From NCBI RefSeq assembly GCF_023074175.1, contig NZ_JADPKS010000128.1:40658-104657 (forward strand): DNA of 64,000 nucleotides. The letters run 5' to 3'. Below are positions 29,624 to 37,464 of this stretch, piece after piece. The notes under the pieces are model-generated. The model worked only from the letters and a program-made list of their open reading frames with translations, was not told where the DNA came from and made no database searches. Source of the DNA: Bradyrhizobium sp. 139 (GTDB lineage Bacteria; Pseudomonadota; Alphaproteobacteria; Rhizobiales; Xanthobacteraceae). Within the stretch, counting starts at the first letter, position 1, and the number at the start of each line of letters is the position of its first letter. A program made the translations under genes and the position numbers.

Positions 29624-30766
29624 ATGGCAACAGACGAGCTGGTCAAGACGACGGGAATTGCCCAGCACGGGGCAAGCCGTCTGCCCTCGGTCGACGTCGA
29701 CAGTTTCAACATCGAGATCAAGGACGACGACGGCTTTCTCGGCGATCGCGCCAGCAAGGGCGCGTTTCGCGGGATCCTCGAAGAATGGCGAAAGCCCCTC
29801 CGCAAGACCGGCGAGGATCCCTTTGGCGACGAGCCGTCCGATGGAATCAGCAAGAAGGCCCTCGATGCCGTTCTGGTCGGCGACGATACGGAGGCCACGG
29901 CCGTCGTGCACAGCGCGATCGAGGACTTCGCGCAGCAGCTGGCTTATGTCACGCGGCGGTTCCTCAAGACCAAGGCCTGGGCCAAGACCGAGTGCATCGT
30001 GGTCGGCGGCGGCTTTCGCGCCAGCCGGCTCGGCGAAATTGCCATTGCCCGGGCCGAGATCATCCTGAAATCGGAAGGCTTCAAGATCGACATGGTGCCG
30101 ATCCGCTTTGATCCGGATGATGCCGGCTTGATCGGGGCCCTGCACCTCGCGCCGTCCTGGATTTTCGAGGCCTATGACAGCATCCTCGCCGTCGACATCG
30201 GCGGCACCAACATCCGCTGCGGGATCGTCGAGACCCGTTGGAAGAAGGCGCCTGATCTGTCCAAGGCCGTCGTCTTCAAATCCGATTTGTGGCGCCACGC
30301 CGATGATGAGCCCAGCCGCGAAGCTGCGGTCAAGCGGCTGGTCAAGATGCTCGAAGGCCTCATCGAGGACGCCGAAGCCGAGGGATTCAAGCTCGCCCCC
30401 TTTATCGGAATAGCCTGTCCCGGCGTGATCAACGAGGATGGCTCCATCGAAAAGGGCGCGCAGAATCTGCCCGGCAATTGGGAGAGCAGCAAGTTCAACC
30501 TGCCGGCGAGCCTGATCGAGGCTATCCCCGAGATTGGTGAGCACGACACTGCGATCGTAATGCACAATGACGGCGTGGTTCAGGGCCTCTCCGAGATCCC
30601 GTTCATGCAGGATGTCGATCGCTGGGGCGTGCTCACCATCGGCACCGGCCTCGGCAATGCGCGCTTCACCAACCGCCGCAAGGAGGGCAGCAACGGAAAA
30701 GACCGGGGCTCTACGGAGAACGGCAAGGAAACCAACAAGAAAAAGAGCAGGAATGACAAGGAGTAA
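29624..30766 (+). CDS. ROK-family protein with apparently permuted domain order
   Basis: A 380-residue protein from ATG 29,624. ROK kinases phosphorylate sugars such as glucose or N-acetylglucosamine. Here the phosphate-1 motif ILAVDIGGTNIRCGIVE comes only near residue 187. PFIGIACPGVINEDG, VMHNDGVVQGLSE and WGVLTIGTGLGNARF follow it. The segment before it, TECIVVGGGFRASRLGEIA then FDPDDAGLIGALHLA, matches what is normally the C-terminal end of a ROK protein. The zinc-binding GELGH/CxCGxxGC section is not seen, and the C-terminus is a Lys/Asn/Glu-rich tail. Sugar-kinase activity is therefore uncertain. Confidence 0.7.
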   Translation: MATDELVKTTGIAQHGASRLPSVDVDSFNIEIKDDDGFLGDRASKGAFRGILEEWRKPLRKTGEDPFGDEPSDGISKKALDAVLVGDDTEATAVVHSAIEDFAQQLAYVTRRFLKTKAWAKTECIVVGGGFRASRLGEIAIARAEIILKSEGFKIDMVPIRFDPDDAGLIGALHLAPSWIFEAYDSILAVDIGGTNIRCGIVETRWKKAPDLSKAVVFKSDLWRHADDEPSREAAVKRLVKMLEGLIEDAEAEGFKLAPFIGIACPGVINEDGSIEKGAQNLPGNWESSKFNLPASLIEAIPEIGEHDTAIVMHNDGVVQGLSEIPFMQDVDRWGVLTIGTGLGNARFTNRRKEGSNGKDRGSTENGKETNKKKSRNDKE

Positions 30767-30988
30767 CCTTGACTGGTTAGGTTAAGGACCGGATTGCGTT
30801 GCCGCGCACGGGCCGCACGCTAGGATCGAATCGTCGCCTCACCTGGCCGGCGAAGCCGCCCTTCCCAGCCAGTATTTCAATGAGCGGCACGGGACCGCCA
30901 GTGTTTACCGCGTCTGGCGGTCCCACCTCTGATTTGGGCACGGCTATCGCGTATGAAGAAAAACGTGGCGGGCAGCTTGCTTGCGGCT

Positions 30989-31110
30989 ATCCTTCGAGAC
31001 GCCCGCCTACAGCGGGCCCTCAGGATGAGGTCACGGTTTGCGGCGAGACTTTAGACCCTCGTGGTGAGGAGCCCGCCAAAGCGGGCGTCTCGAACCATGC
31101 AGGCCGAGCT
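30989..31110. repeat. Dispersed intergenic repeat
   Basis: Elements 'tatccttcgagacgcccgcc', 'ccctcaggatgaggtc' and 'gtctcgaaccatgcaggc' match the family at 37-162 and 23,160. It lies in the gene-free 30,767-31,160 gap between the convergent ROK and hydrolase genes; the rest of that gap holds nothing recognisable. Confidence 0.65.
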
Positions 31111-31160
31111 CGTCCGGCAGCCTCCCGCTGTGATAGGCGATAGCCCTGCCTGTTTGGGCC

Positions 31161-32024
31161 TCAACGCCAGCCGATGCGCTGAAAGAACGCCCCGATCTCC
31201 GCGGCCGCGCGATCCGGATCTTCCCGATGCGGGAAGTGTCCGACGCCAGGAAACATCGCAAGATCGAGATCGCCAAACGTCTCTCCCAGACGGTCGGTCC
31301 AGGCATAGGGAAACAGCGGGTCGTGCTCGGCCCAGCGCACGCAGGTCGGCACATCGATCGGCGGCAGCGGCACGGCCTCGCCCTTCATCATCGCGACACG
31401 CCCGGCATGCGACGCGCGATAATGCGCAAAGCCGCCGGCGAGGTTGCCCTCCCTAGAAAAATTGTCGGCGAAGGCGTCGAGGACATCGTCGAAGGCGTTC
31501 TTTCGATGCGCCCAGGCTTTGAGGAAGTGGCCGATATAGAGCCGGCAGCTTTCGCGGTTCGCGCCGACAAGTTTTGGCGCCATCTCCATCTGCTGGAAGG
31601 ACTGGTACCAGATGTGGTTGAGCCTATCGGGCGCGGCCATGCGCGGCCCGATGCCGGGATAGACGAAATCGAAGAAAAACAGTCCGGCGAGCCGCTCCGG
31701 CGCCTGCCGGGCGAGGGGCTGCATCACGGCGCCGCCGACATCATGGCCGACCAGCCCGAATCGTTCGATGCCGAGCCCGTCCATCAGCGCCAGCATGTCG
31801 GAGGCATGGCCGTCCGGCCCGTAAGGCCCGTCCGGCTTGTCGCTGTCGCCGAAGCCGCGCAGATCGGGCGCGATCAGCATGAAGCGATCGGCCAGCCGGG
31901 CCATCACCGGCTCCCAGGTCAGCCAGAATTCCGGCCAACCGTGCAGCAAAAGCAGCGGTTTGCCCCGTCCGGCGCGGACCAGGTGGAAGTCGGCACCATT
32001 GGCCCTGATCGTGAGATGCTCCAT
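31161..32024 (-). CDS. Alpha/beta hydrolase (haloacetate dehalogenase / epoxide hydrolase type)
   Basis: A 287-residue alpha/beta hydrolase. ATG 32,024 follows GGAGGAAC and is preferred to an upstream start at 32,129. The oxyanion motif LLLLHGWPEFWLTW and the nucleophile elbow LVGHDVGGAVM are visible, so the nucleophile is an Asp rather than Ser. PDLRGFGDSDKP and, near the end, VGHFPHREDPD with the catalytic His complete the active site. The Asp nucleophile points to dehalogenase or epoxide hydrolase chemistry, not esterase. The substrate is unknown. It is the last core gene before the tRNA. Confidence 0.87.
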   Translation of the reverse strand: MEHLTIRANGADFHLVRAGRGKPLLLLHGWPEFWLTWEPVMARLADRFMLIAPDLRGFGDSDKPDGPYGPDGHASDMLALMDGLGIERFGLVGHDVGGAVMQPLARQAPERLAGLFFFDFVYPGIGPRMAAPDRLNHIWYQSFQQMEMAPKLVGANRESCRLYIGHFLKAWAHRKNAFDDVLDAFADNFSREGNLAGGFAHYRASHAGRVAMMKGEAVPLPPIDVPTCVRWAEHDPLFPYAWTDRLGETFGDLDLAMFPGVGHFPHREDPDRAAAEIGAFFQRIGWR

Positions 32025-32159
32025 GGCAGTTCCTCCGGAGTTTGGAAGGACAGGGCGAAAGAGGCAGCGGATTTTCCCTTTCGCGCCTTGTCTGGCCCGC
32101 CATCCTCGCCTATTAACGCCCCCAACCACAGGGGCCCTGCTCCTTACTTGGCGCCTTCA

Positions 32160-32249
32160 GGAGAGGTGGCAGAGTGGTTGAATGCACCGCACTCGAAATG
32201 CGGCATAGGTGCAAGCCTATCGGGGGTTCGAATCCCTCCCTCTCCGCCA
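32160..32249 (+). tRNA. tRNA-Ser(CGA), island integration site
   Basis: A 90-base type II tRNA with genomically encoded CCA (32,247-32,249). The acceptor stem GGAGAGG pairs with CCTCTCC. The anticodon loop CTCGAAA lies in the CCGCA/TGCGG stem, giving anticodon CGA. A long variable arm (GGTGCAAGCC region) is present, and the T arm contains GGTTCGAATCC. The integrase begins about 75 bases downstream. The 3' end is therefore the likely attL of the island; no matching attR was noticed to the right. Confidence 0.95.
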
Positions 32250-32322
32250 GTTAATTCGCACCTCGCCGCCACTTTAGATCTGCGAAAATCTCGAAAAACA
32301 ACGCTTCCGGCCTGCCCCAGGT

Positions 32323-34221
32323 GTGCAAGTGTCGAAGCGTGTATCCACCAATGTAGTCCACGAAGTAGTCCACCAGGAAAGGGCGTCCAAGGGCCCGGCA
32401 CGCTGGCCCAGAGGGCCGGGGCGTGCGCCAACCTATCTGGTGCGCCGGCTTTCCACGTATTTCTTCCAGATTCGGCCCCCCTCAAACCTTGCAGCCAGAC
32501 TGCCGTCATGCGCTCCTATTCGGGTGCGTCTTGGGGTGCTTCCGCATCGTGAGGCGCAGCGGCGGGCGTCTTGGCTGGGCGCGTTGGCGCAGACCGGCTT
32601 CAGCCAGTGGAGAGGCGGGGTGAGTACCGACATCGGGGGCGAGATCCCGTGCAGTGACGTCGGGTTTCCGAGGGGCAACAGCCCTGAGGAATTCCTTGCG
32701 AACATGCACACCTTCCTGGAGGCGGCGGCGGCTAAAATCGCCAATCCCGCTCCGTGGCCGGATTTCTCGCCGGACGCGCTTCGCGACATCGCCTCGATTC
32801 AAGAGGCTGTGCTGATCGAAAAGGAGGTCAGCAGGGGTGGAGCGGGCAATCCCACGGTTGTGGCCCGAGCCGACCTGTTGCGGCAAGACGTCTGGAATCG
32901 TTGGCGGGCTGGCGCAGGAATCGCCCCGAGCGGTGAGCCGCTCTCAGACGTGCTCGGCAAGTTGACCGAAGTCGCCGACCGGCAACTTGCAATTCTGGAG
33001 CAGACCTCGGCAACGTCGACCAGCCGCAGGTCGCGTGACTTCAGGCCGGTGAAGCCCGAGCCGGCGCATGCGGTCGCTACGCCTAACGTCGAAACCTCGA
33101 CCGCGCCAAAGTTCAGTGAGCTAGAAGACGAATATTTCGAGCTCCGAAAGGCCGGAGGAGCGTCTGACAGTGCCCTAAGCACGGGGCGGATGCGTGCGGC
33201 AACCTTCAAAGCTCTTGTCGGAGATCGGCCGATCGATTGCTATTTGCCGATTGACCTGCAGAACTTCGTCAACGAGCTTCAGTACGTCCCGGTTGAGCTC
33301 TCGCGCGAAGGCGAAAATACCGAAGAGCTCCGACAGATGGGCATCCATGCAGCGATCGAAAAGAATAGGATTGAAAGCTGCTACGAGCCTCTCGCCCTGA
33401 AAACAATCCAAGATGGATACGTTCAAACGGTGCGAGCTATCATCAACGGCGCCGTTGGCTTGCACCGACTTCGCAATCCGTTCGAGGGCTACCGAGTGCG
33501 TTGGCCGGACAACGCCAAACCTTCAGTGAAACGCGAAGCGCTCGACTACGAAAAAGTTGACAAGGTCTTCAGACTGGGCGTCGACAGCGGCTATCTGGAT
33601 GACGCGATGCTGGGCCCTTTGTGCCTTCTCTCGTCGCGCCGCATCGGAATCCTTCCGTTCATCCGGGGCAGCGATATTGATCGCAAGCATGGTGTCGACA
33701 TCGTGCGCGTCAACGGCATCGTTTATGACAAAGAAAAAGGGATGTACAAGCGCGTCGGCTTCAAAACAGAGGCGAGCCTGCGCTTCTTCGTGCTGCATGA
33801 TTTTTTCCGTCGTATCGGTTTCGTCGAGTGGGCAGCCGCGCAGGGCGATAACTTCATCTTTCGCTTGTTGTCAGGTACGACTGATCCAGGCGATGTTGCT
33901 TCAAAGCGGGTGAACCGTCTCCTCAAGAAGGCAGGCGCCATTGGTATGAATATCGAAGTGGCTCATTCCCTTCGACACGGTGCCAAAGAGATGTTCATTG
34001 AAGAAGACCTCGATGATGAGGCGACGAGGCTGCAAATGGGCCACGAGCCAAACGACGTTCACGGCAATTACGGCCAGCAGTCTGCGCTACGCCGCAAGCA
34101 GTGCCAGGAGTTGGCTCATTTCGAGCTGCCGAAGGAGATCGACTGGTCGATGTTTAATGGCTTGGATTTTGAAGCAATGGCATCCAGGGCGCGGCTAGTT
34201 GGGAGGCCAAAACGATTGTGA
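32323..34221 (+). CDS. Site-specific tyrosine recombinase (island integrase)
   Basis: A 632-residue phage-type integrase, probably catalysing integration into tRNA-Ser. The N-terminus (from about residue 38) resembles a DUF6538 domain (YLVRRLSTYFFQIRPPSNLA, then LGVLPHREAQRRASWL). A long linker and core-binding region follow (about residues 260-400). The catalytic domain has Arg in LLSSRRIGILPFI, AHSLRHGAKEMF near residue 546, GHEPNDVHG and the nucleophile Tyr in HGNYGQ. The start is uncertain: GTG 32,323 is the farthest upstream. The gene is oriented away from the tRNA. Confidence 0.9.
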   Translation: MQVSKRVSTNVVHEVVHQERASKGPARWPRGPGRAPTYLVRRLSTYFFQIRPPSNLAARLPSCAPIRVRLGVLPHREAQRRASWLGALAQTGFSQWRGGVSTDIGGEIPCSDVGFPRGNSPEEFLANMHTFLEAAAAKIANPAPWPDFSPDALRDIASIQEAVLIEKEVSRGGAGNPTVVARADLLRQDVWNRWRAGAGIAPSGEPLSDVLGKLTEVADRQLAILEQTSATSTSRRSRDFRPVKPEPAHAVATPNVETSTAPKFSELEDEYFELRKAGGASDSALSTGRMRAATFKALVGDRPIDCYLPIDLQNFVNELQYVPVELSREGENTEELRQMGIHAAIEKNRIESCYEPLALKTIQDGYVQTVRAIINGAVGLHRLRNPFEGYRVRWPDNAKPSVKREALDYEKVDKVFRLGVDSGYLDDAMLGPLCLLSSRRIGILPFIRGSDIDRKHGVDIVRVNGIVYDKEKGMYKRVGFKTEASLRFFVLHDFFRRIGFVEWAAAQGDNFIFRLLSGTTDPGDVASKRVNRLLKKAGAIGMNIEVAHSLRHGAKEMFIEEDLDDEATRLQMGHEPNDVHGNYGQQSALRRKQCQELAHFELPKEIDWSMFNGLDFEAMASRARLVGRPKRL

Positions 34222-34362
34222 TTCTTGGCAGCCAGCGCGAAGTCGCTCACGCTCCATAGCGCTATTACGCAGGCGTGATGTCTGGAAGTCCTGGCGGCGG
34301 AACTCTGTGGCTGCACTCCTCGTTTGTTCCCTGGACGTAGATGCGTAACCAAAGGGAATGCT

Positions 34363-34722
34363 TTGAGCAGAGCAAAATGGTTTGGCGCTGTGGCATGTTG
34401 CGCCACAGCTGTTGCAGGCCTCGCCGCATTTTTGGAAAATACCGACAAGGTCGTAAATGAGCTTCACAAAGGATGCGAGGCCGCGAATGCATGCGCTTCG
34501 GACCCCGGACCGGCCCCTACATTGGCCGGCTATGACTCGCCCGAGATGGGTGGCGGCCATAATCAAGGTGAGCAGTGTTCGCCAACGCTAAAGGCTTACG
34601 AAGCTCAGTATCCCCGGTTCGAAATCAGCTTGAAGTCGTGGGAAGACAGCAACAAAGATTGGCTAGGTCATGCGACCTACCACTATCATTGCCGCTATTC
34701 GGCAACGCCCAGGCAGAGTTAG
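34363..34722 (+). CDS. Hypothetical protein with an N-terminal hydrophobic helix
   Basis: A possible TTG start at 34,363 gives 119 residues beginning LSRAKWFGAVACCATAVAGL, a hydrophobic signal or anchor. A soluble part rich in Cys and His follows (YHYHCRYS near the end). No family was recognised. It lies between the integrase and the minus-strand zinc protein. Coding potential is only suggested by the hydrophobic start and balanced residue use. Confidence 0.4.
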   Translation: MSRAKWFGAVACCATAVAGLAAFLENTDKVVNELHKGCEAANACASDPGPAPTLAGYDSPEMGGGHNQGEQCSPTLKAYEAQYPRFEISLKSWEDSNKDWLGHATYHYHCRYSATPRQS

Positions 34723-35135
34723 CTCACATCCGCGGCGGTCGAACCCGGCCATATCGCTGCGTAGGTCGAGTGTTACGCGCTGCCGATACCCGGAGCTGAA
34801 CTGCCCGGGCTTCCAGCAGATCTGTGTCGACCCTCGTCAATAGATGCAGGCCGCCGCCCGCGATAACCCCGACTGTATGATGCGCGGACATCGAACTCAT
34901 AGCGATAGTCCTGCCAGCTCGCTTTCAGCCGTTTGAGAAAAGCAACGCTACCATCCTCGAAGCGAGAGCTTTGCCCCTTATCGAGTCGCAGCTTCTCGAG
35001 CTTAAGCATATGCGTAAACATTGCGGCTAGGGCGGTCGCGCCACCGCGCAGGCCAGTGGCCATCGCGACTTCCAAGCACGTTGCTATCAACTGTGAAGCG
35101 GGGGGAGGTCCTAAGGGCCGAGGCCCTGAGCAGTA
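34723..35135. other. Intergenic segment in the island
   Basis: No well-supported gene was found. A minus-strand open frame at 34,773-35,090 (105 codons, positively charged, repetitive Arg/Ser/Gly at the end) is possible but has no recognisable feature. Confidence 0.4.
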
Positions 35136-35387
35136 TTAAAGGCTCGCCACCTCCGCTAAATCTTCAGCAGTCTTCGCCACCATCTGTTTAAAACAATCGT
35201 CGCACATGCGGCGAGCGGATGAATATGCGCCCCCAAGCTTGGGGACCTCAATGCAGGTAGTCCCCTTCACGAGGGAATCGTTGCATCGATAACACGATGA
35301 GAGCTTCTTCACCTCGACCCGCTTTGGACGGCCGTTTGAACCGCCGATGAGCGAGGGTGTGGGTCCTCTAGGTGTTATTTTTGTCAT
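35136..35387 (-). CDS. Small zinc-ribbon-like protein
   Basis: An 83-residue protein beginning MTKITPRGPTPSLIGGSNGR, with paired cysteines CYRC and CDDC (residues about 30-33 and 60-63) that probably bind one zinc. It starts 20 bases inside the end of the upstream helicase gene, so the two are co-translated. Such small CxxC proteins often act as adaptors or nucleic-acid-binding partners. No family name was recognised, and its role is inferred only from the tight linkage. Confidence 0.6.
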   Translation of the reverse strand: MTKITPRGPTPSLIGGSNGRPKRVEVKKLSSCYRCNDSLVKGTTCIEVPKLGGAYSSARRMCDDCFKQMVAKTAEDLAEVASL

Positions 35388-37395
35388 AGTCAGCCTTCGC
35401 TTTCCGAACCCGTCGAACGAGCGTCTGAAGAAGATCATCAAGATTATCGAGAACGACGCGAAATTCCTCGCTCGATGCGTCTTGCCGCTTCTTGCCAAGC
35501 CGCTTCTCCGCTTCTTTATTCACCATCATCAATGCACAAATGAAGTTGCTCTTGCCGCTGAGTTTCAGCGATCGATATTTGAAGGCCATCTCCGTTCCGG
35601 CCATATCAAGACCGACATGGTTGAGAAGAATTTTGGCCAAGCTTTTTGCCTGCTCATTGAGACGTTTCCGCGCTTCCTCAAGCTCGCGCTGTGGCAGAAT
35701 GCTGAATGGTTGTACCGCAGCGCCTTTACGCATGGCCGGCGGCTTCGCTTGGCGAACCATCTCCTCTGCACGACTTGGATCAAGGCCGTATGCCTCGAGT
35801 CGTTCGCGCAAATCCTCAACGATTTGTTGATCTTCGACCGACGTAAAATCCTCTTCCCATAAAGACTCCACCACCTCTCCGTGCACGACCACGCTATCCG
35901 AAGCTCGGAGGCGCGCATTGCCCGAGAGAATCTCCTGTGGCAGTTCAGGCTCTTCGCCCCCAATGACCTTGTCCCAAAACGCCTGATCATCGTTCTCGAA
36001 CTGCTTGAATTCTTTCAATCGCTCATCAAGGTTCATGCCAAGGTGCGTGACAATATGGCCTACATTGTCCGGATGCCCTGGGTCGTTTTGGACCACCACC
36101 CGCATAATGCGACCGACGAATTGGATGTATGGACTCAACGATCGGAAGGGACGGAAGATTGCGGCGACGCTGAGCTTAGGATGATCAAATCCCTCACCCA
36201 ACATCTGGACCTGGATGATGCAGTCGAGACTTCCGTTACGAAGCTGAGCCAGTATGCCCTGCTGTTCATCTTCGGACTGCTTGCTGTGAATGACTTCGGC
36301 GCTGAAGCCGCGTTCGCCGTAAAGCGACCGAATTTCCTTGGCGTGGTTGATTGAGCACGCTACAGCGATCAACTGGTGTTGCGTTCCCGTTCGCCGAAGC
36401 TCTTCTAGTTTCTGGAGACTGCTATCGACGATGTGCTGATTGCAGGGCCTCGCAAGAGCGACACCCCGACTAAACCACTCTTCCTCTTTCAGCTTTAGAA
36501 CTTCGTCCAAGGCGTAAGAGCGCCCTCGGGCGTCACAGAAACTCAATTCTATTGAAGCCGGCGCAACGTAGCTCGCCTTAAGCCGCTTTATGTATCCCTT
36601 CAGAGTTGCATTGCGAAACGGGTATCGAAACACAAGTGTGCCATCGAGTTCCTGCCGGTCGCTGCGGAACGGCGTGGCAGTCAGTAGAACAACTTTGGCT
36701 TTCGGAAACCGATCGATGACCTTTTGCCAGCTGGCTGCGGCGCTGTGGTGGGCCTCATCGACAATGATCATGTCAAAGAAGTCGTCGGCAAACTGGTTTA
36801 ACCACTTGTCGTCGCTTGTGGCGAGTTGTTGGACGTTCGTTATGACGACGTGGGATTTAGTGGCAACGCTGATGTTGCCACTATCGAGCGTGCATGCCAG
36901 GGGCCCTGCAAGCATCTGGTCCGCGCTGAGCACCCCAGCTTTTCGCCAGAAGCATTTCTGACGATTAGTGATGTCCATTGCCTCGAAGAGACCGGTTTTA
37001 ATGGTGAGATTAGGAGCGATAACGATGACACGCCCTTGGGACAATCCGAAAGGCAATAGGGACGCGAGACCAGTTTTGCCGCAACCGACAGGTATTTGAA
37101 TAATTGCTTTGTTCTTGCCCTGCCGGAAGAATTCGTAAGCCAGAAGGTAACCTTCACGCTGTGGGTCACGGAGGAATTCGTTTCCGTCGATTTTGAACTC
37201 AATGTCTAAAAAGAAGGATTCAGGCGGCCTCGCCGACTTGAGCCATTGGTCAAGGCCCGCCTTTTCGAAAATCCATTTCTTGCCGAGCTTGCGCGCCGGG
37301 ACACGACCTTCGCGTGCGGCGGCATATAGAGCCGTCTTTCCCATCCCCAAGAAGTTTGCGGCTTCGTCTAAAGACAGCCATTCTATTGCTGGCAT
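35368..37395 (-). CDS. DEAD/DEAH-box (SF2) helicase with N-terminal HTH
   Basis: A 675-residue protein from ATG 37,395, which follows GAGG. Residues 5-55 form an excisionase/MerR-like helix-turn-helix (LSLDEAANFLGMGKTALYAA, then EGRVPARKLGKKW). A restriction-type SF2 helicase follows: P-loop PVGCGKTGLA (near 103), DEAH box IIVDEAHHSAA (near 218), motif III TATPFRSD (near 240) and motif VI PYIQFVGRIMRV. The C-terminal 200 residues are unassigned, mostly helical and charged. The HTH-helicase fusion suggests a DNA-targeted defence helicase. It is followed by the zinc-ribbon gene and transcribed divergently from the TIGR04141 gene. Confidence 0.85.
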   Translation of the reverse strand: MPAIEWLSLDEAANFLGMGKTALYAAAREGRVPARKLGKKWIFEKAGLDQWLKSARPPESFFLDIEFKIDGNEFLRDPQREGYLLAYEFFRQGKNKAIIQIPVGCGKTGLASLLPFGLSQGRVIVIAPNLTIKTGLFEAMDITNRQKCFWRKAGVLSADQMLAGPLACTLDSGNISVATKSHVVITNVQQLATSDDKWLNQFADDFFDMIIVDEAHHSAAASWQKVIDRFPKAKVVLLTATPFRSDRQELDGTLVFRYPFRNATLKGYIKRLKASYVAPASIELSFCDARGRSYALDEVLKLKEEEWFSRGVALARPCNQHIVDSSLQKLEELRRTGTQHQLIAVACSINHAKEIRSLYGERGFSAEVIHSKQSEDEQQGILAQLRNGSLDCIIQVQMLGEGFDHPKLSVAAIFRPFRSLSPYIQFVGRIMRVVVQNDPGHPDNVGHIVTHLGMNLDERLKEFKQFENDDQAFWDKVIGGEEPELPQEILSGNARLRASDSVVVHGEVVESLWEEDFTSVEDQQIVEDLRERLEAYGLDPSRAEEMVRQAKPPAMRKGAAVQPFSILPQRELEEARKRLNEQAKSLAKILLNHVGLDMAGTEMAFKYRSLKLSGKSNFICALMMVNKEAEKRLGKKRQDASSEEFRVVLDNLDDLLQTLVRRVRKAKADYDKNNT

Positions 37396-37403
37396 CAATC
37401 CTC

Positions 37404-37426
37404 GCTATCTGATATCAAACGATAGC
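37404..37426. promoter_or_regulatory. GATA-type inverted repeats in the helicase/TIGR04141 divergent region
   Basis: GCTATC (37,404-37,409) and GATAGC (37,421-37,426) form a dyad with an 11-base spacer that itself contains GATATC. A further GATAG follows at 37,431-37,435. The dyad starts 9 bases upstream of the helicase ATG and could be bound by the helicase's own HTH domain. Confidence 0.4.
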
Positions 37427-37464
37427 AAATGATAGATAGGGTGGCAAGTGGAAAGGCTGGATCC

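Noticed and set aside
29447..30565. Long minus-strand frame opposite the ROK gene
   Set aside because: It is an antisense shadow in GC-rich codon usage; the plus-strand frame carries ROK motifs.
32340..32370. Short direct repeat tagtccacgaa/tagtccaccag near the integrase start as an attachment core
   Set aside because: The match is only about eight bases, both copies are on the same side of the integrase, and neither resembles the tRNA 3' end.
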